DNA of 41,560 nucleotides from a virus: positions 1-41,560 of IMG/VR virus record IMGVR_UViG_3300025151_000093; one strand, given 5' to 3'. This document shows, in pieces, positions 33,001 to 39,887 of the stretch. The number at the start of each line of letters is the position of its first letter. Position 1 is the first letter of the stretch. Both the position numbers and the translations under genes were made by a program. The notes beneath the pieces were generated by a model. That model did not search any database. It was given only the letters and a program-made list of their open reading frames with translations, and was not told the DNA's origin.

Positions 33001-33595
33001 CGGATAAATGCTGTGCTTGATATGCGACATCAACCATCTTTGCTTTAAACCCAATTTTTGAACCTGCTTCAAGATATTTACCAGCTTCAAATCCAGCATT
33101 TGCTAAAATCTTTTTTGTAGCGTCTACAGCTTTATCACCTACAAATAAAGGTACAGATTTACCTTTTTTTGCAAATTCACCAAAACCACGTATCGTTTTG
33201 CCTGTAGTTTGGAACGCTCTAGAAACTTTTCCAGCTCCACCAAGCCCAAGCTTTGCTATACCAGTACCAGTAATTGAAACAAGTCCACCAAACATAGGCA
33301 AAGCAAAACCTAATAAATGCCCTGCACTATGGGCAAGAGATTGAAATTCGTCTTGAGGGTCTTCAGACCAGCCCCCCATAGCAATAGGGCCAAGTAAACC
33401 TTCTGTAAATCCAGAACTAAACTGAGATAATATATTGCTTTGTTTAGAATCTGAGGTTTCTTCTATTGGTTGGTCTTCTTGAACAAGACCATACAACTTT
33501 GAAAATCGCTCTAATTCCCTTGCTTCTTCTTGGGTGAAGTTTTCAGGTCTAAAGCGGTATCTTTTTAGTTTTTCCCTAGTTTGGAATGGGTTCAT
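24071..33595 (-). CDS. Giant polyvalent protein with putative DPBB RNA polymerase core
   Basis: A 3,174-residue protein. Residues about 50-310 are Gly/Ala-rich and hydrophobic (ejection or pore-like). Residues about 905-1045 hold 'KIDGWLVM' (D909) and Lys-rich strands ending 'NIEDFRISF...KKQMH', comparable to the first barrel of single-chain RNA polymerases. Residues 1279-1330 hold 'MRVPANAISGTRG' then 'YIDGADVDGDKVFFY', with D1323, D1325 and D1327 as the DxDGD metal triad of the second barrel. Long coiled regions follow. Residues about 2760-3174 form a helix-rich domain with hydrophobic stretches ('LSTFALAQVFVGSLFDSILP'), like the C-terminal domains of phage polyvalent proteins. No T7-type polymerase motif is seen. 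I infer a virion-carried RNA polymerase. Confidence 0.7.
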   Translation of the reverse strand: MNPFQTREKLKRYRFRPENFTQEEARELERFSKLYGLVQEDQPIEETSDSKQSNILSQFSSGFTEGLLGPIAMGGWSEDPQDEFQSLAHSAGHLLGFALPMFGGLVSITGTGIAKLGLGGAGKVSRAFQTTGKTIRGFGEFAKKGKSVPLFVGDKAVDATKKILANAGFEAGKYLEAGSKIGFKAKMVDVAYQAQHLSVASAVSGMWDGEDNEVDNLIFGAVAGGFFGGLGNFVRVGNMVQHPNKVVREVGKRKLWEHSKQFSETLYNNRGQIFRGALGSIFQGGMATMQGAPTATQIYEYSLGAFFGYGAHGVREKKASEFFNSYEKRNEEGGFQKDFTERRNMLESKEFKELPLESQEMVREKYTNYIGDFWDRFKGEALQTDDSLPSVILSREILKPYNEALERKAQEVNKKTEDLEPFEIAQVQAELMEVVPKQYAKDLNLRIITEGLLKKIRDPKEKLEDSQQKIVDKLTPEELSEVKEGYVEPLEKRIIEYFENIPQEKIETTAQDILKAEETIISDQPELVVEPVIKRFLNQLQKQTDIYDKNDVLEHAVKTYNELIPRTEAGKQDTRFIPVKGMVQEYIKIVQDKFPGIRITSEMENSLTQMFTRLSQGIIRPVISFNKTDKKTKMIWGFNAIKKKITGREPRSSDEKIHEKIWGDEVTVREFSEVVDQRGNSYVTLKPYEKVWNSSTKEYEMVMSKGDWFRITENLNKKNQYLKIPKKDNGVERIYEYHPETNKIELKTIVKEVVDNADLKVITKDLLNKYIEKDFNIWLETMGYNLKKDANLIKSQGLRNLYNKAFKSNYLYEKNWNFKSAIARVKREALLSSKSFYEQDRKFFKDLTGGTDKINIIAIEAEANLLGKLSSTGKRIGQWLNVEGKKPETFWTVDKNGKVIEQAWESKIDGWLVMHSDLYKRFMEANGFKGTEMSHMKPAVAVTMPDGSLFLIKGGVHPGAKAYNDAMPSKNSMIVVTSAIKAMPKGTKVYKGQAKKNGKYEIKGYDKPSLEMNIEDFRISFGVYGDKHSAKPTTIKKQMHSFFDKLTMSNQGYRDFMDAIHYDVINGSEVASNYMKSLKDNPDALPPKGFKVSELGDKDFITVINDTNHKLHKELNLEIFKKIKDMEKTEEFEGTVYEELREYANNFERWYRSTGYNAVSAVINNSLYEKSVHIYRMNKFTNPEWKNSGSGWVAGVDPVMESITGGIKKNTTYEFFEDGKLIKRKVGHFKIGNSHRKMKVKWLGTDNEIKLEDAWKEFKAEKDPHVKARMRGKLMFAVMRVPANAISGTRGLLFDGFVKNDVDLADWGVYMRGRDHFYIDGADVDGDKVFFYQGLPEKYINDLVKNDDFLERAKKVGNKSKSIFFENKAEKMNKLFKSEVSKEDSDFVNNNPLGQWSPGSLRKTGMSAYEGKKGLERIVNAKSFLQNVLADVITNKEGKLSIDVYRENKEGKTKIIGTLVGKTSEKQLYKDDGYYVVATEAHSRTADSANYYNMANPQELIQIVTQSAFEKLTFIPKDTRAKPREGTLQDLKNTLEYKHLHELNRKLYGYDYENNRAFSISEIQEATRPFQGEPKTMSSIVDIAHKISQNEMNIDPLRHFNYETYRESIRLLSRELLRDKDVLNYITRKNLRIMPLYYHIDYKAVYKAMLKHSDFTTKSGKKLSEVPDKGATKKDKEPYREFLWEALEPPNKEGKTPLEERLGEFGSSVQKTFNNLFTNERMEPGVTTKPISRYSARVEKEYKINDSYDIWSALQLNSKGRLLDKALINAGYTEKKGQVPYERINEIANRIVNGEQITGNNIEILENEKWSKQIQKAVDDIQAGKQPKTASESKFLILRDIIARQAEAVKIQFNHTFRNENQRVFENEQEANKLIRKDVVEISKIAKELKIKPEVAIDYYYNYLLSSLRPQPVRLEGIIRNLNGRIATAEKRGQTDTVEILKAEKERIRSQYENTSTPRFIWSMDAIPDRVKAQFMKGYADTFDLLNSVTTDKITGEVTNYLLKSKKDTKLGEIESNIDAERIADVEIDRLFKPDKLGGLEIAKKAEGEVDNLYLAHFGDIPSDIPQVLRSITQSLKTLPDGATLRFEDLYTYMKSVQGDGPTSIKMATWEDVRNFNRFLKEMVNSTNPTGKVKKIYDFLFPDTVGKKQAGHDLDLLFKMKTPVRNAKDMGLATIKVPLSSMSFIQKVGGQMRELEDSIKNSMVESLFNGISVKSELEAIPNGIQTFTDLFMFAQKKMNRDRAWKPEDVSFYEQEWSSTLKLWESKYKGKKFKITRNGKVVEKTSEEIIKDIQEQQGEFLKNFFESYLGAGVVDKYGEWERIDWKRIDENIEWAKNGLLIHDFIRYNKNGRFDLENFQKKVMDNAETFGVNALHKMLGNRNNPMGTELLNRVQYEIGLEEHILSKKIKSNSEEAKNIRVEWRKANKFFGIGRIGNEGKEGFNTEYFPQMHHDTKKLRPWVQEQQLRLKAKLENYVNDLTQGGKTVKEDSAYKIPRRYQFKELELEAITGKMPIKQQQSIWGVSGNKIKEHLINLKLASQNADYQLYLGQRVENATGQSDYLVNFLNAEFRKGKEQWQDINAEYRPGTGRQRGDTHVPYFSYGFEVLESYTNQWVSALFKNMNALTFRKVINNYEQNNVFVKENPEMGEMWAKEMRRYASSLMGKPNALPTKYTGLTIAERAKLKQKIKQSPEGIQKEWDKRKIERDNKIKKHYGTRTSLFNPLQNLEYRLSDQNMVEYLDAKSQQLNKWAIPGVSKKFHGTPKAPKLFGMELPTSEKARQQVLYQILNNIGAYESKLSLISLLAHPKTYLGNVVGGSSNTITNMGINKFKRARDVKWLVSNVFSGAKLKDGTPITDRNTIHRWVAEIGALESFYINEAMMDKRLDVKKLKPFFKEVFSKRDVTDATVMELAKKYQVTDSILSAGGWFMRASERTLRTDAFLAHYLNAREALGQIIPNMPFDHPYLTGMALKGVEATQFLYHNVNRPAVSRSTMGKVFTRFQPFMWNSIRFRRDIYKQAKIYGFNDKKSMDRLKRLTIMDLSTFALAQVFVGSLFDSILPPPMSYVQDTADWIFGDKTERERAFFSAYPSPILAPLQVATAPIHRYWMPLMTAMINGEWERWANYYTWTMLPFGRLARSTIMTLERPEMTAEFMFGIPVHKLGTMIRKKNDEESI

Positions 33596-34599
33596 TTATT
33601 AGGTTTGGATTGTTCAATTAAAACTCTTAGCATACTCTTCAAGTCAGCTTGTTCGGCATCAACGTTTGATATTTTTTTACTAGAAATTGCACTTCTTTGC
33701 CCTCTCCAGTCTTGATAAAACTTTCTTTCTTCTGGAGAAATGTTATACATATCGTCTAAAAGTGTATTGCTACTTTCTTCATCCTTTAATAATGCTTGCC
33801 ACGTTTCTAATTCATCTTTAATCGCTTGTGCTTGTCCCCCATCTGGGTCAACGCCTCCAAATATACCCCAATCTCCGTCTAAGAAATCTGTATGCCCAGC
33901 TCTTTTTACCATCTTGTTAACAAATTTTAAAACTCCTCTCCTTTTTGGGTTATTGGGTGATAGTAACAAAGTCTCCCTAACCGTCTGTTCTAAATCGTCT
34001 CTTACTTCTGTATAATCATCTAGCATATCTTTTTCACTAAATGGAAAAGGTTTTTCAGTTCTAAACTGCAATGTTCGTCTGTTTAAATTGCTTAAATTAG
34101 GAGTCCATCCTCTAGCATCTCTTTTTGCATCTTCTAATGCTTTCACTTTCACCCTAATATCATCATATCGAAAATCACCTTCATTCACTTGACGGTTTAA
34201 CTCTTGGTTTTTTGTATCTGTCATTGATGAACCCAAAGCAGTAAAAAGATTTAATGCTTGATTTCCTTTTTGAAAACTTTGAGTATTTTCTAGTCTAGCC
34301 CTATCCAAGCTATCTTGAAGCATAACATTATCTACTTCTCTGTTGTAATTGACGCTATCTCTAGCTACATCTCTGTTGTAATTGACGTTATCTCTAGATG
34401 TTGCTAGGCTATCCTCAAGTAAGGCATTATCTTGATTATATTCATTAGTTACGTTTAACCTATTCATACCTAAAGAATCAGTTAATAGAGCCATGTCTTT
34501 TTGTTGCTGATTTGCTTTATCCATTTGATTGCTTTGATTGTAACCTTTCATAGCACCACCTGTTAGAGCACCTAGTATTCTTAATATTTCATCTGACAT
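33592..34599 (-). CDS. Internal virion-type coiled-coil protein (putative)
   Basis: A 335-residue protein. A Gly/Ala helix near the start (ILGALTGGAMKGYNQ) leads into long Gln/Asn/Asp-rich coiled coil. It includes two tandem 11-residue repeats (RDNVNYNRDVA, RDSVNYNREVD; DNA period 33 bases near 34337-34402). A charged helical C-terminal half follows. Its stop overlaps the start of the giant gene. The composition is like podovirus inner-core and ejection proteins. The role is inferred from that and from position. Confidence 0.6.
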   Translation of the reverse strand: MSDEILRILGALTGGAMKGYNQSNQMDKANQQQKDMALLTDSLGMNRLNVTNEYNQDNALLEDSLATSRDNVNYNRDVARDSVNYNREVDNVMLQDSLDRARLENTQSFQKGNQALNLFTALGSSMTDTKNQELNRQVNEGDFRYDDIRVKVKALEDAKRDARGWTPNLSNLNRRTLQFRTEKPFPFSEKDMLDDYTEVRDDLEQTVRETLLLSPNNPKRRGVLKFVNKMVKRAGHTDFLDGDWGIFGGVDPDGGQAQAIKDELETWQALLKDEESSNTLLDDMYNISPEERKFYQDWRGQRSAISSKKISNVDAEQADLKSMLRVLIEQSKPNK

Positions 34600-34611
34600 C
34601 TTATCAACTCC

Positions 34612-35136
34612 TTAACTATTTCGTATTGATTGTTCTTCAGCCCTTAGATTTGCTATTTGGTCTTCTTGACTCCAAAGTCTGTTTTGTGCGTCATTAATTG
34701 ATTTTGTTAATGAGGCGTTTGTGTTATTAATTGAACTATTAATTCTATTTTGAAAATTTGTGTTTTTACCTGTATCAGTAGCCAATGTTATTGGTGAACC
34801 GCTATTTCTGCCAAATAAGGTATTCCAATCGCTTCTAGTAGCTTGATTAAATTTTTGCATCTCATCAGGAAAGATACGTTCTTTTCTTCCTTCAACTCCT
34901 GCTATTTCTTTTTGTATAGAGCTAAGAGCCTTTTTCTTTCTTTGTGCTTTGCCACCAAATAACTTGCTTTCAACACCAAGAGTTTTATCCCAAAGAGTAC
35001 CAAGTGAAGAATTTCTCATTCTACCACTTCCTAAATCCCAATTTCCAGGATTTAAAGCTTCCCAACCTCCTCTATCAGATGTAAAAGGAGCGTATATTGG
35101 ATTCATTCTAAGTGCTATTTGTTTAATAAAATCCAT
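34612..35136 (-). CDS. Putative internal virion protein (174 aa)
   Basis: A 174-residue protein. After 'MDFIKQIALRMNPIYAPFTS' it has a Gly/Asn-rich linker, a basic patch (GGKAQRKKKALSSIQKEIAG) and a long C-terminal coiled coil ('SINNTNASLTKSINDAQNRL', 'QEDQIANLRAEEQSIRNS'). It lies between two similar internal-type genes. No enzyme motif is seen. Likely a structural or ejection component. Confidence 0.55.
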   Translation of the reverse strand: MDFIKQIALRMNPIYAPFTSDRGGWEALNPGNWDLGSGRMRNSSLGTLWDKTLGVESKLFGGKAQRKKKALSSIQKEIAGVEGRKERIFPDEMQKFNQATRSDWNTLFGRNSGSPITLATDTGKNTNFQNRINSSINNTNASLTKSINDAQNRLWSQEDQIANLRAEEQSIRNS

Positions 35137-35138
35137 GT

Positions 35139-35699
35139 TTATACTCCGTACCTATTTGTTGATTTATTTTTATTTAAAAGATAACTACCACCTGTAAGTA
35201 AAGCACCGCCAAGCAAAGCCCATCCTACTGGACCCATTCCAGCTAATGCTCCTGAGGCCCACGCATTTGCTCCAGCCACCTTAGCTCCAGCCCCAGTTAA
35301 TAACCCTCCAGTTTTTGCCATCCCAGCTTTTGTAGCAAGGTTGCCAGCCCCACTTAAACCTTTACTAGCAATATCAAGTAACCCACCTTTTTCTAATCCT
35401 CCCATTGCATTTGGAGAAGGCGTGCTTTGTGCAATACCTGAAGCTTGACTTGGTAAAAAATTATCAACTTTATATTTAGGATTGCTCCATACTTCTTTTC
35501 CGCTAATAGACGGAGTAAAGCTTCCAACAGGTGGTTTTGTTTTAGGTAATCCCCCTGAGTATTTGTTAAATAAATATTCACCTACTGGCTCACCTAATGA
35601 ATTGTATACAAAATCCATATTGGCTCTTCTTTTATTTTCATATGCCCAGTAATCTGAAACATCTGCTCTGCTACTATCTTTTGAATAATAATTATCCAT
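35139..35699 (-). CDS. Gly/Ala-rich membrane-active virion protein (putative)
   Basis: A 186-residue protein. The first 100 residues are polar and proline-containing. Residues about 100-175 are a Gly/Ala/Leu stretch ('GLSGAGNLATKAGMAKTGGL', 'GPVGWALLGGALLTGGSYLL') ending in 'NKNKSTNRYGV'. Such glycine-zipper segments insert into membranes and are typical of ejected podovirus proteins that help DNA cross the envelope. It forms a cassette with the three following genes. Confidence 0.6.
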   Translation of the reverse strand: MDNYYSKDSSRADVSDYWAYENKRRANMDFVYNSLGEPVGEYLFNKYSGGLPKTKPPVGSFTPSISGKEVWSNPKYKVDNFLPSQASGIAQSTPSPNAMGGLEKGGLLDIASKGLSGAGNLATKAGMAKTGGLLTGAGAKVAGANAWASGALAGMGPVGWALLGGALLTGGSYLLNKNKSTNRYGV

Positions 35700-35700
35700 G

Positions 35701-36141
35701 TTAATTCCTATTTATTGGTCTGTAAGTGAATGTAATGTCTGAAAGTTCAAAGCCATCTATGGCACTACTTGTGTTATAAGATAAACCAGATGTGTCGTAT
35801 TGTATTTGAATCTGAACTACTTTTCCAAATTTACTTTTTGTAATAAAATCAAACTCAGCAGTTTTAATTTTCCCATTTGTCCTGCATAATCTTGCACCAT
35901 TATCGTCAGCAGAATATGGATTATTTTCAGTTGCTGTAAAATTTTTAAAAGAACCACGTTCATCTAGTTTATAAGAAATTTTTAAAGGGCTAATCCCAGT
36001 ATTATCCATCTTGTAAGCAACACTACATCTGTTGAATTTCTTATTAATACTAATATCGCCCATATCATAATGCTTAGTTATTATTCTACCAGAAGTAATA
36101 TTCTTCCTATCTGATGTTGTTGCTTTTAGTAATATTGCCAT
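35701..36141 (-). CDS. Small beta-rich tail-associated protein (putative)
   Basis: A 146-residue protein, almost all strands ('KHYDMGDISINKKFNRCSVAY', shown in part; 'KFGKVVQIQIQYDTSGLSYN'; ending 'ITFTYRPINRN'). It has the look of a jelly-roll or immunoglobulin-like domain used in tail knobs. Its ATG overlaps the stop of the 1,248-residue tail protein gene, so it is likely an assembly partner of that protein. The family is not identified. Confidence 0.55.
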   Translation of the reverse strand: MAILLKATTSDRKNITSGRIITKHYDMGDISINKKFNRCSVAYKMDNTGISPLKISYKLDERGSFKNFTATENNPYSADDNGARLCRTNGKIKTAEFDFITKSKFGKVVQIQIQYDTSGLSYNTSSAIDGFELSDITFTYRPINRN

Positions 36142-39100
36142 TAATCGCCTGATGCTGGAGGTGGTTGAGTTTGAATTGAACTTGCTTTTTCTGTAATTTT
36201 ATTTAATTTGCTAGGTGCTACAGCAGTACCTTTTGTTCCTTGGGCAACTTGTTCACCCCAAAGTAAATGCCCTTCTCTATCTGTTACAAAACCAGTTTTT
36301 CTTATACCATTATACATCCCTACTGCATCTGTAAAAGCACCAGTATTAAAACTGTATATAATAGTCTCTGTATTAGAAATATTATCTTTACATATATGGA
36401 CTTGATTCCAATATGCATCGTATCCAATATGAGTTCTTTTTCCGTAAAAATTCTCCCATTGGCTTTTTTCAATAATGCTTCCTTGTGGGCTTGATGTTAA
36501 TGACTTTAATTCTTTTCCATTGTATGTATATACACCACTTCGACTTACCCAAAGTAAACCATAAGGAGTGTCGCAAATCTGGTTATCATTCTCTAGGCCA
36601 ACATGATGTAGGGTTTCTTCGATTTCCTCACGATTTTGCCCATTTTCAAGCGTTTTAATACCCATTATAGTTAGCGAGTACTTCTTAAATTGGCATAATT
36701 TATTACCTACAACTCGCAATGCTACAATATCATCTCCATCATTGATAGTTGCCTCTATTAAATTGCTTTCTCCAACTGTTGAATACATACCTGTAGCAGA
36801 CTTTAAAATACCATCAGGGTAATACTTTAACTGGTTGTCTTTTCCTTTTATTCTCACATTCCCATAATAAGCTCTCCTGTTAAAAATACAGGCTGTTTTC
36901 CATCCAGTTCCATCGCTTTCAAACCCAATAGGTTCATCCCATGCTAATTGATATTTATCAAAAAAACTTTGGAAAGCTGGTACTGTTTTATATATAAGGT
37001 GGTCTGTTACTGGTCCTCCTGAAGTATTAGTATAACTAGTTCCATAATGAGATACATTTCCAAAAGTTGTTAAGTCTTGCCATTTTCCTGTAGCAAAAGA
37101 TTTCCATCCTTTATTTAAGTCAATTTCACAAATTAAATAAATATTGTTTGGGTCTGTATTTATAAACCTTCCATAAATCTCTACCCCTTTTAAGCGAGTA
37201 TTTAAAACACCATCTTTTTCTGATAATCCTGACCAGGTAGGGTTATTACCTTTGCCACTAATTAACTGAGGACCAATACCTATATGCAATCCTAAAGCAC
37301 AAGAATCAGCTTTGGGGGCAGTAGAAAACGGAACATTAGTTGAGTCAGCTCCATCATTTCCTCCATCAAAAGTATGTTGATAAAATTGCTGTGGTTGACT
37401 TACATAACCGCCTTCGTATATATAGCTGAAGTAAAATTCAGTTAATTCCTTCTTCAAAAAAGAACCTGACATCAATGAGCCAGCTTCACTTTCTTGACCA
37501 TCTATCCAATCGTACTGAATCTTTATACCTAGAGGATGGCTAGCCCAAGCACTAGAGCTATTAGGATTGCTTTTTATTAAGGTTTCATCTGTTGTTCCAT
37601 CTAAGAAAGTAAACAATCCGTTTACTTTAGTAGCTATATGAGTATCTTGCCCTTTTAATGCTGTAGCTGGGCTATTTGTTATTTTAACTCTATAGGGATG
37701 AGGGCATAAAGCATCTGTACTAAAACCTAAGGCCATTTCAACCTGAGGACTATTGCTGTTATAATTATTACTAGCACTATCAAATTGAGTTTTTAAATAA
37801 GTATGGTTTAAATCTAAATATCCAAACCATTGAGGTCTGTTGGTAGCTTTAAAAGTTGTATCACTAGCAAACAAATGCCCTTCTGCGTCTATATAAGAAA
37901 CATCTACGTTTGTAGAAGAATCCCAATAACGAACATTTAAGTTTGATAAAGCAGAGGTAACTGCTGTACTTAAAGTAAATGTAGCTGGAGATGCAGAAGA
38001 ATCTTGAGCAGTAATTGTAGTACCAGGAACAATGCCAGTTCCTCGAACTTGTTGGCCCACTAAAGAAGGGTGTGAACCAGCAGAAAATGAAGTATAGGTT
38101 CCATTTGTGCTACCATTTGATATATTAACACCGCCTATATATTCAGTTTCATTAAATTTGAAATCCATTTGCCAGTCTATCCAAGAGTCGTTTTCTAATG
38201 AATATACAGTTGACATAGAATTTTGATTTGTGATTGCAACTAAGTGCTGATATCTCTGCCCATCTGATATTTTTTCGCTATGATTTACAATATTTGTTTT
38301 TGATACAGTAACCTCTTTTATTCCATAAGCTTGCAAAGTGTCACTATCTTGAAATATCCTCACTTTATCATCTAGTATTTCAAATTTAACTTGGTGTTCT
38401 GTATCTATACCTGCAATAACTCCATCAGCGTCATAGAACAATCCAGATTTTACATCCATAGCATTTTGACCCAGTTCCACATCGTATGTTCTTGTGTACG
38501 AAGTTTGAGCAGATTGTTCAACATTTGTATAGTATGTTATAGTTACGCCATATGTCGCAGTTTCAAAACTTGAAATATTAGCAAGATTATATGACCATTC
38601 GCTAAACTGACCAAAACTTGGAGCTTCATTCATCATATAGAAGAATGCTCCACTTTTTTGGCATAAGTTACTACCATCTTTAGTTACAATAGGTTCAAAC
38701 CAATGTCCGTGAGAAGGAGGTGCTAATTGGTCGTAAGTATATTCAACTCCATCTATAGTTTTCTTTGGAGAGGCAGTACTTGAATCTCCGTATGGAAAAA
38801 ATCCAAATCCGTGTGCATAATTACTAACCCCATCTGGATGCTCAGAAGGGAAACTTATATTCATCTTACCCCAATAATCCCATTCTATTACCATTCGATA
38901 TGCATAAGCATCATTTTGAGTAGCACTAGCATTGAATGGAGTTGCACCAAATTCAATTGTATTAGTAGAACTATTAGCAGACCCACCATTAGGCACAGCT
39001 TCTATTTTAAACGCACCTCCATTTCTATTAGTAGTGGGATAGACTTTTGAGCCTTCTGAATTTGTATAATGAAAATTTCTGCCTCTCGCATTTTGGGATG

Positions 39101-39887
39101 GCGTATCTGTATAAACAGTAGTATTACTTTCAAATGTCTTGGATGCATCAAGCCAATTAGAGTTAGTAGCAGAAATCATACCTATAGCTTCACTACTACT
39201 TTCAGTAAATCCATGAATTCCATTTGAGTCTATTGGACCAAAAGAAGCTTTTACTGTATCTGAACCATTTATTCTAGTGTCGCCACCAGCTAACGTTTTA
39301 AAATGCCATGGAATAACAGGGTCTGTATAATCCGAACCTTCCTCTGTGGAACTTAAATAATGTTTATGACTCATCTTTTCTAATTGATTAAGAGTGAGGC
39401 CTTGAATAGAGTTTTTTGGAACAGTAGCCTCAAAATTTTCCGCAAAAGGATTATATACTATCGTATTGACAATATACTCTTCTCTATCAACATCTTTAAT
39501 AATTAAAGCTCTATCTGTCCAGTCTACTGATGTATTATACCCAGTAATTGGCGATTGGAATGGAGTAAAATACAATTCCATATTTGCTCTTTTAGAAACC
39601 GCTACAACTGTAGCAGTAGGGGCAGTTAAGTTAGTAGTCTGACTAGAACTATCTAGATTGAAATCAGCAGACCACGCATGAATATTTTTTGAATAACCAT
39701 CAGATAGTTCTGTATTTAATTCGTTATTATTAGCAATTGCCTCATCTGGAATAATTTTAAGCTTACCAACATTATCTGCTATAAAGTTAACACAATCTGC
39801 CATTTGATTATCTTTTAACGATAAAGCATCTACTCCTTTGGCAACACCGCCACTAAAATCCCTTATTGATTTTGACTCTTTAGGCAC
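36141..39887 (-). CDS. Large tail nozzle / stabilisation-type protein (putative)
   Basis: A 1,248-residue protein. The start 'IRDFSGGVAKGVDALSLKDN' then 'DCVNFIADNVGKL' is the characteristic 'FsgGlN...d...l.dnq...c.N......G.l' opening of podovirus nozzle and stabilisation proteins (T7 gp12 or P22 gp10 kind). The C terminus 'CDTPYGLLWVSRSGVYTYNG' is the propeller-like blade seen in the same proteins. The middle is expanded with strand-rich insertions including 'GTGIVPGTTITAQDSSASPA'. It would form the distal tail tube. Slightly overlaps the phosphoesterase gene. Confidence 0.7.
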   Translation of the reverse strand: MPKESKSIRDFSGGVAKGVDALSLKDNQMADCVNFIADNVGKLKIIPDEAIANNNELNTELSDGYSKNIHAWSADFNLDSSSQTTNLTAPTATVVAVSKRANMELYFTPFQSPITGYNTSVDWTDRALIIKDVDREEYIVNTIVYNPFAENFEATVPKNSIQGLTLNQLEKMSHKHYLSSTEEGSDYTDPVIPWHFKTLAGGDTRINGSDTVKASFGPIDSNGIHGFTESSSEAIGMISATNSNWLDASKTFESNTTVYTDTPSQNARGRNFHYTNSEGSKVYPTTNRNGGAFKIEAVPNGGSANSSTNTIEFGATPFNASATQNDAYAYRMVIEWDYWGKMNISFPSEHPDGVSNYAHGFGFFPYGDSSTASPKKTIDGVEYTYDQLAPPSHGHWFEPIVTKDGSNLCQKSGAFFYMMNEAPSFGQFSEWSYNLANISSFETATYGVTITYYTNVEQSAQTSYTRTYDVELGQNAMDVKSGLFYDADGVIAGIDTEHQVKFEILDDKVRIFQDSDTLQAYGIKEVTVSKTNIVNHSEKISDGQRYQHLVAITNQNSMSTVYSLENDSWIDWQMDFKFNETEYIGGVNISNGSTNGTYTSFSAGSHPSLVGQQVRGTGIVPGTTITAQDSSASPATFTLSTAVTSALSNLNVRYWDSSTNVDVSYIDAEGHLFASDTTFKATNRPQWFGYLDLNHTYLKTQFDSASNNYNSNSPQVEMALGFSTDALCPHPYRVKITNSPATALKGQDTHIATKVNGLFTFLDGTTDETLIKSNPNSSSAWASHPLGIKIQYDWIDGQESEAGSLMSGSFLKKELTEFYFSYIYEGGYVSQPQQFYQHTFDGGNDGADSTNVPFSTAPKADSCALGLHIGIGPQLISGKGNNPTWSGLSEKDGVLNTRLKGVEIYGRFINTDPNNIYLICEIDLNKGWKSFATGKWQDLTTFGNVSHYGTSYTNTSGGPVTDHLIYKTVPAFQSFFDKYQLAWDEPIGFESDGTGWKTACIFNRRAYYGNVRIKGKDNQLKYYPDGILKSATGMYSTVGESNLIEATINDGDDIVALRVVGNKLCQFKKYSLTIMGIKTLENGQNREEIEETLHHVGLENDNQICDTPYGLLWVSRSGVYTYNGKELKSLTSSPQGSIIEKSQWENFYGKRTHIGYDAYWNQVHICKDNISNTETIIYSFNTGAFTDAVGMYNGIRKTGFVTDREGHLLWGEQVAQGTKGTAVAPSKLNKITEKASSIQTQPPPASGD

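Noticed and set aside
24071-33595. T7/N4-type single-subunit RNA polymerase
   Set aside because: No T7-type motif A, B or C pattern was found. The DxDGD and RxP context fits the double-psi-barrel type instead.
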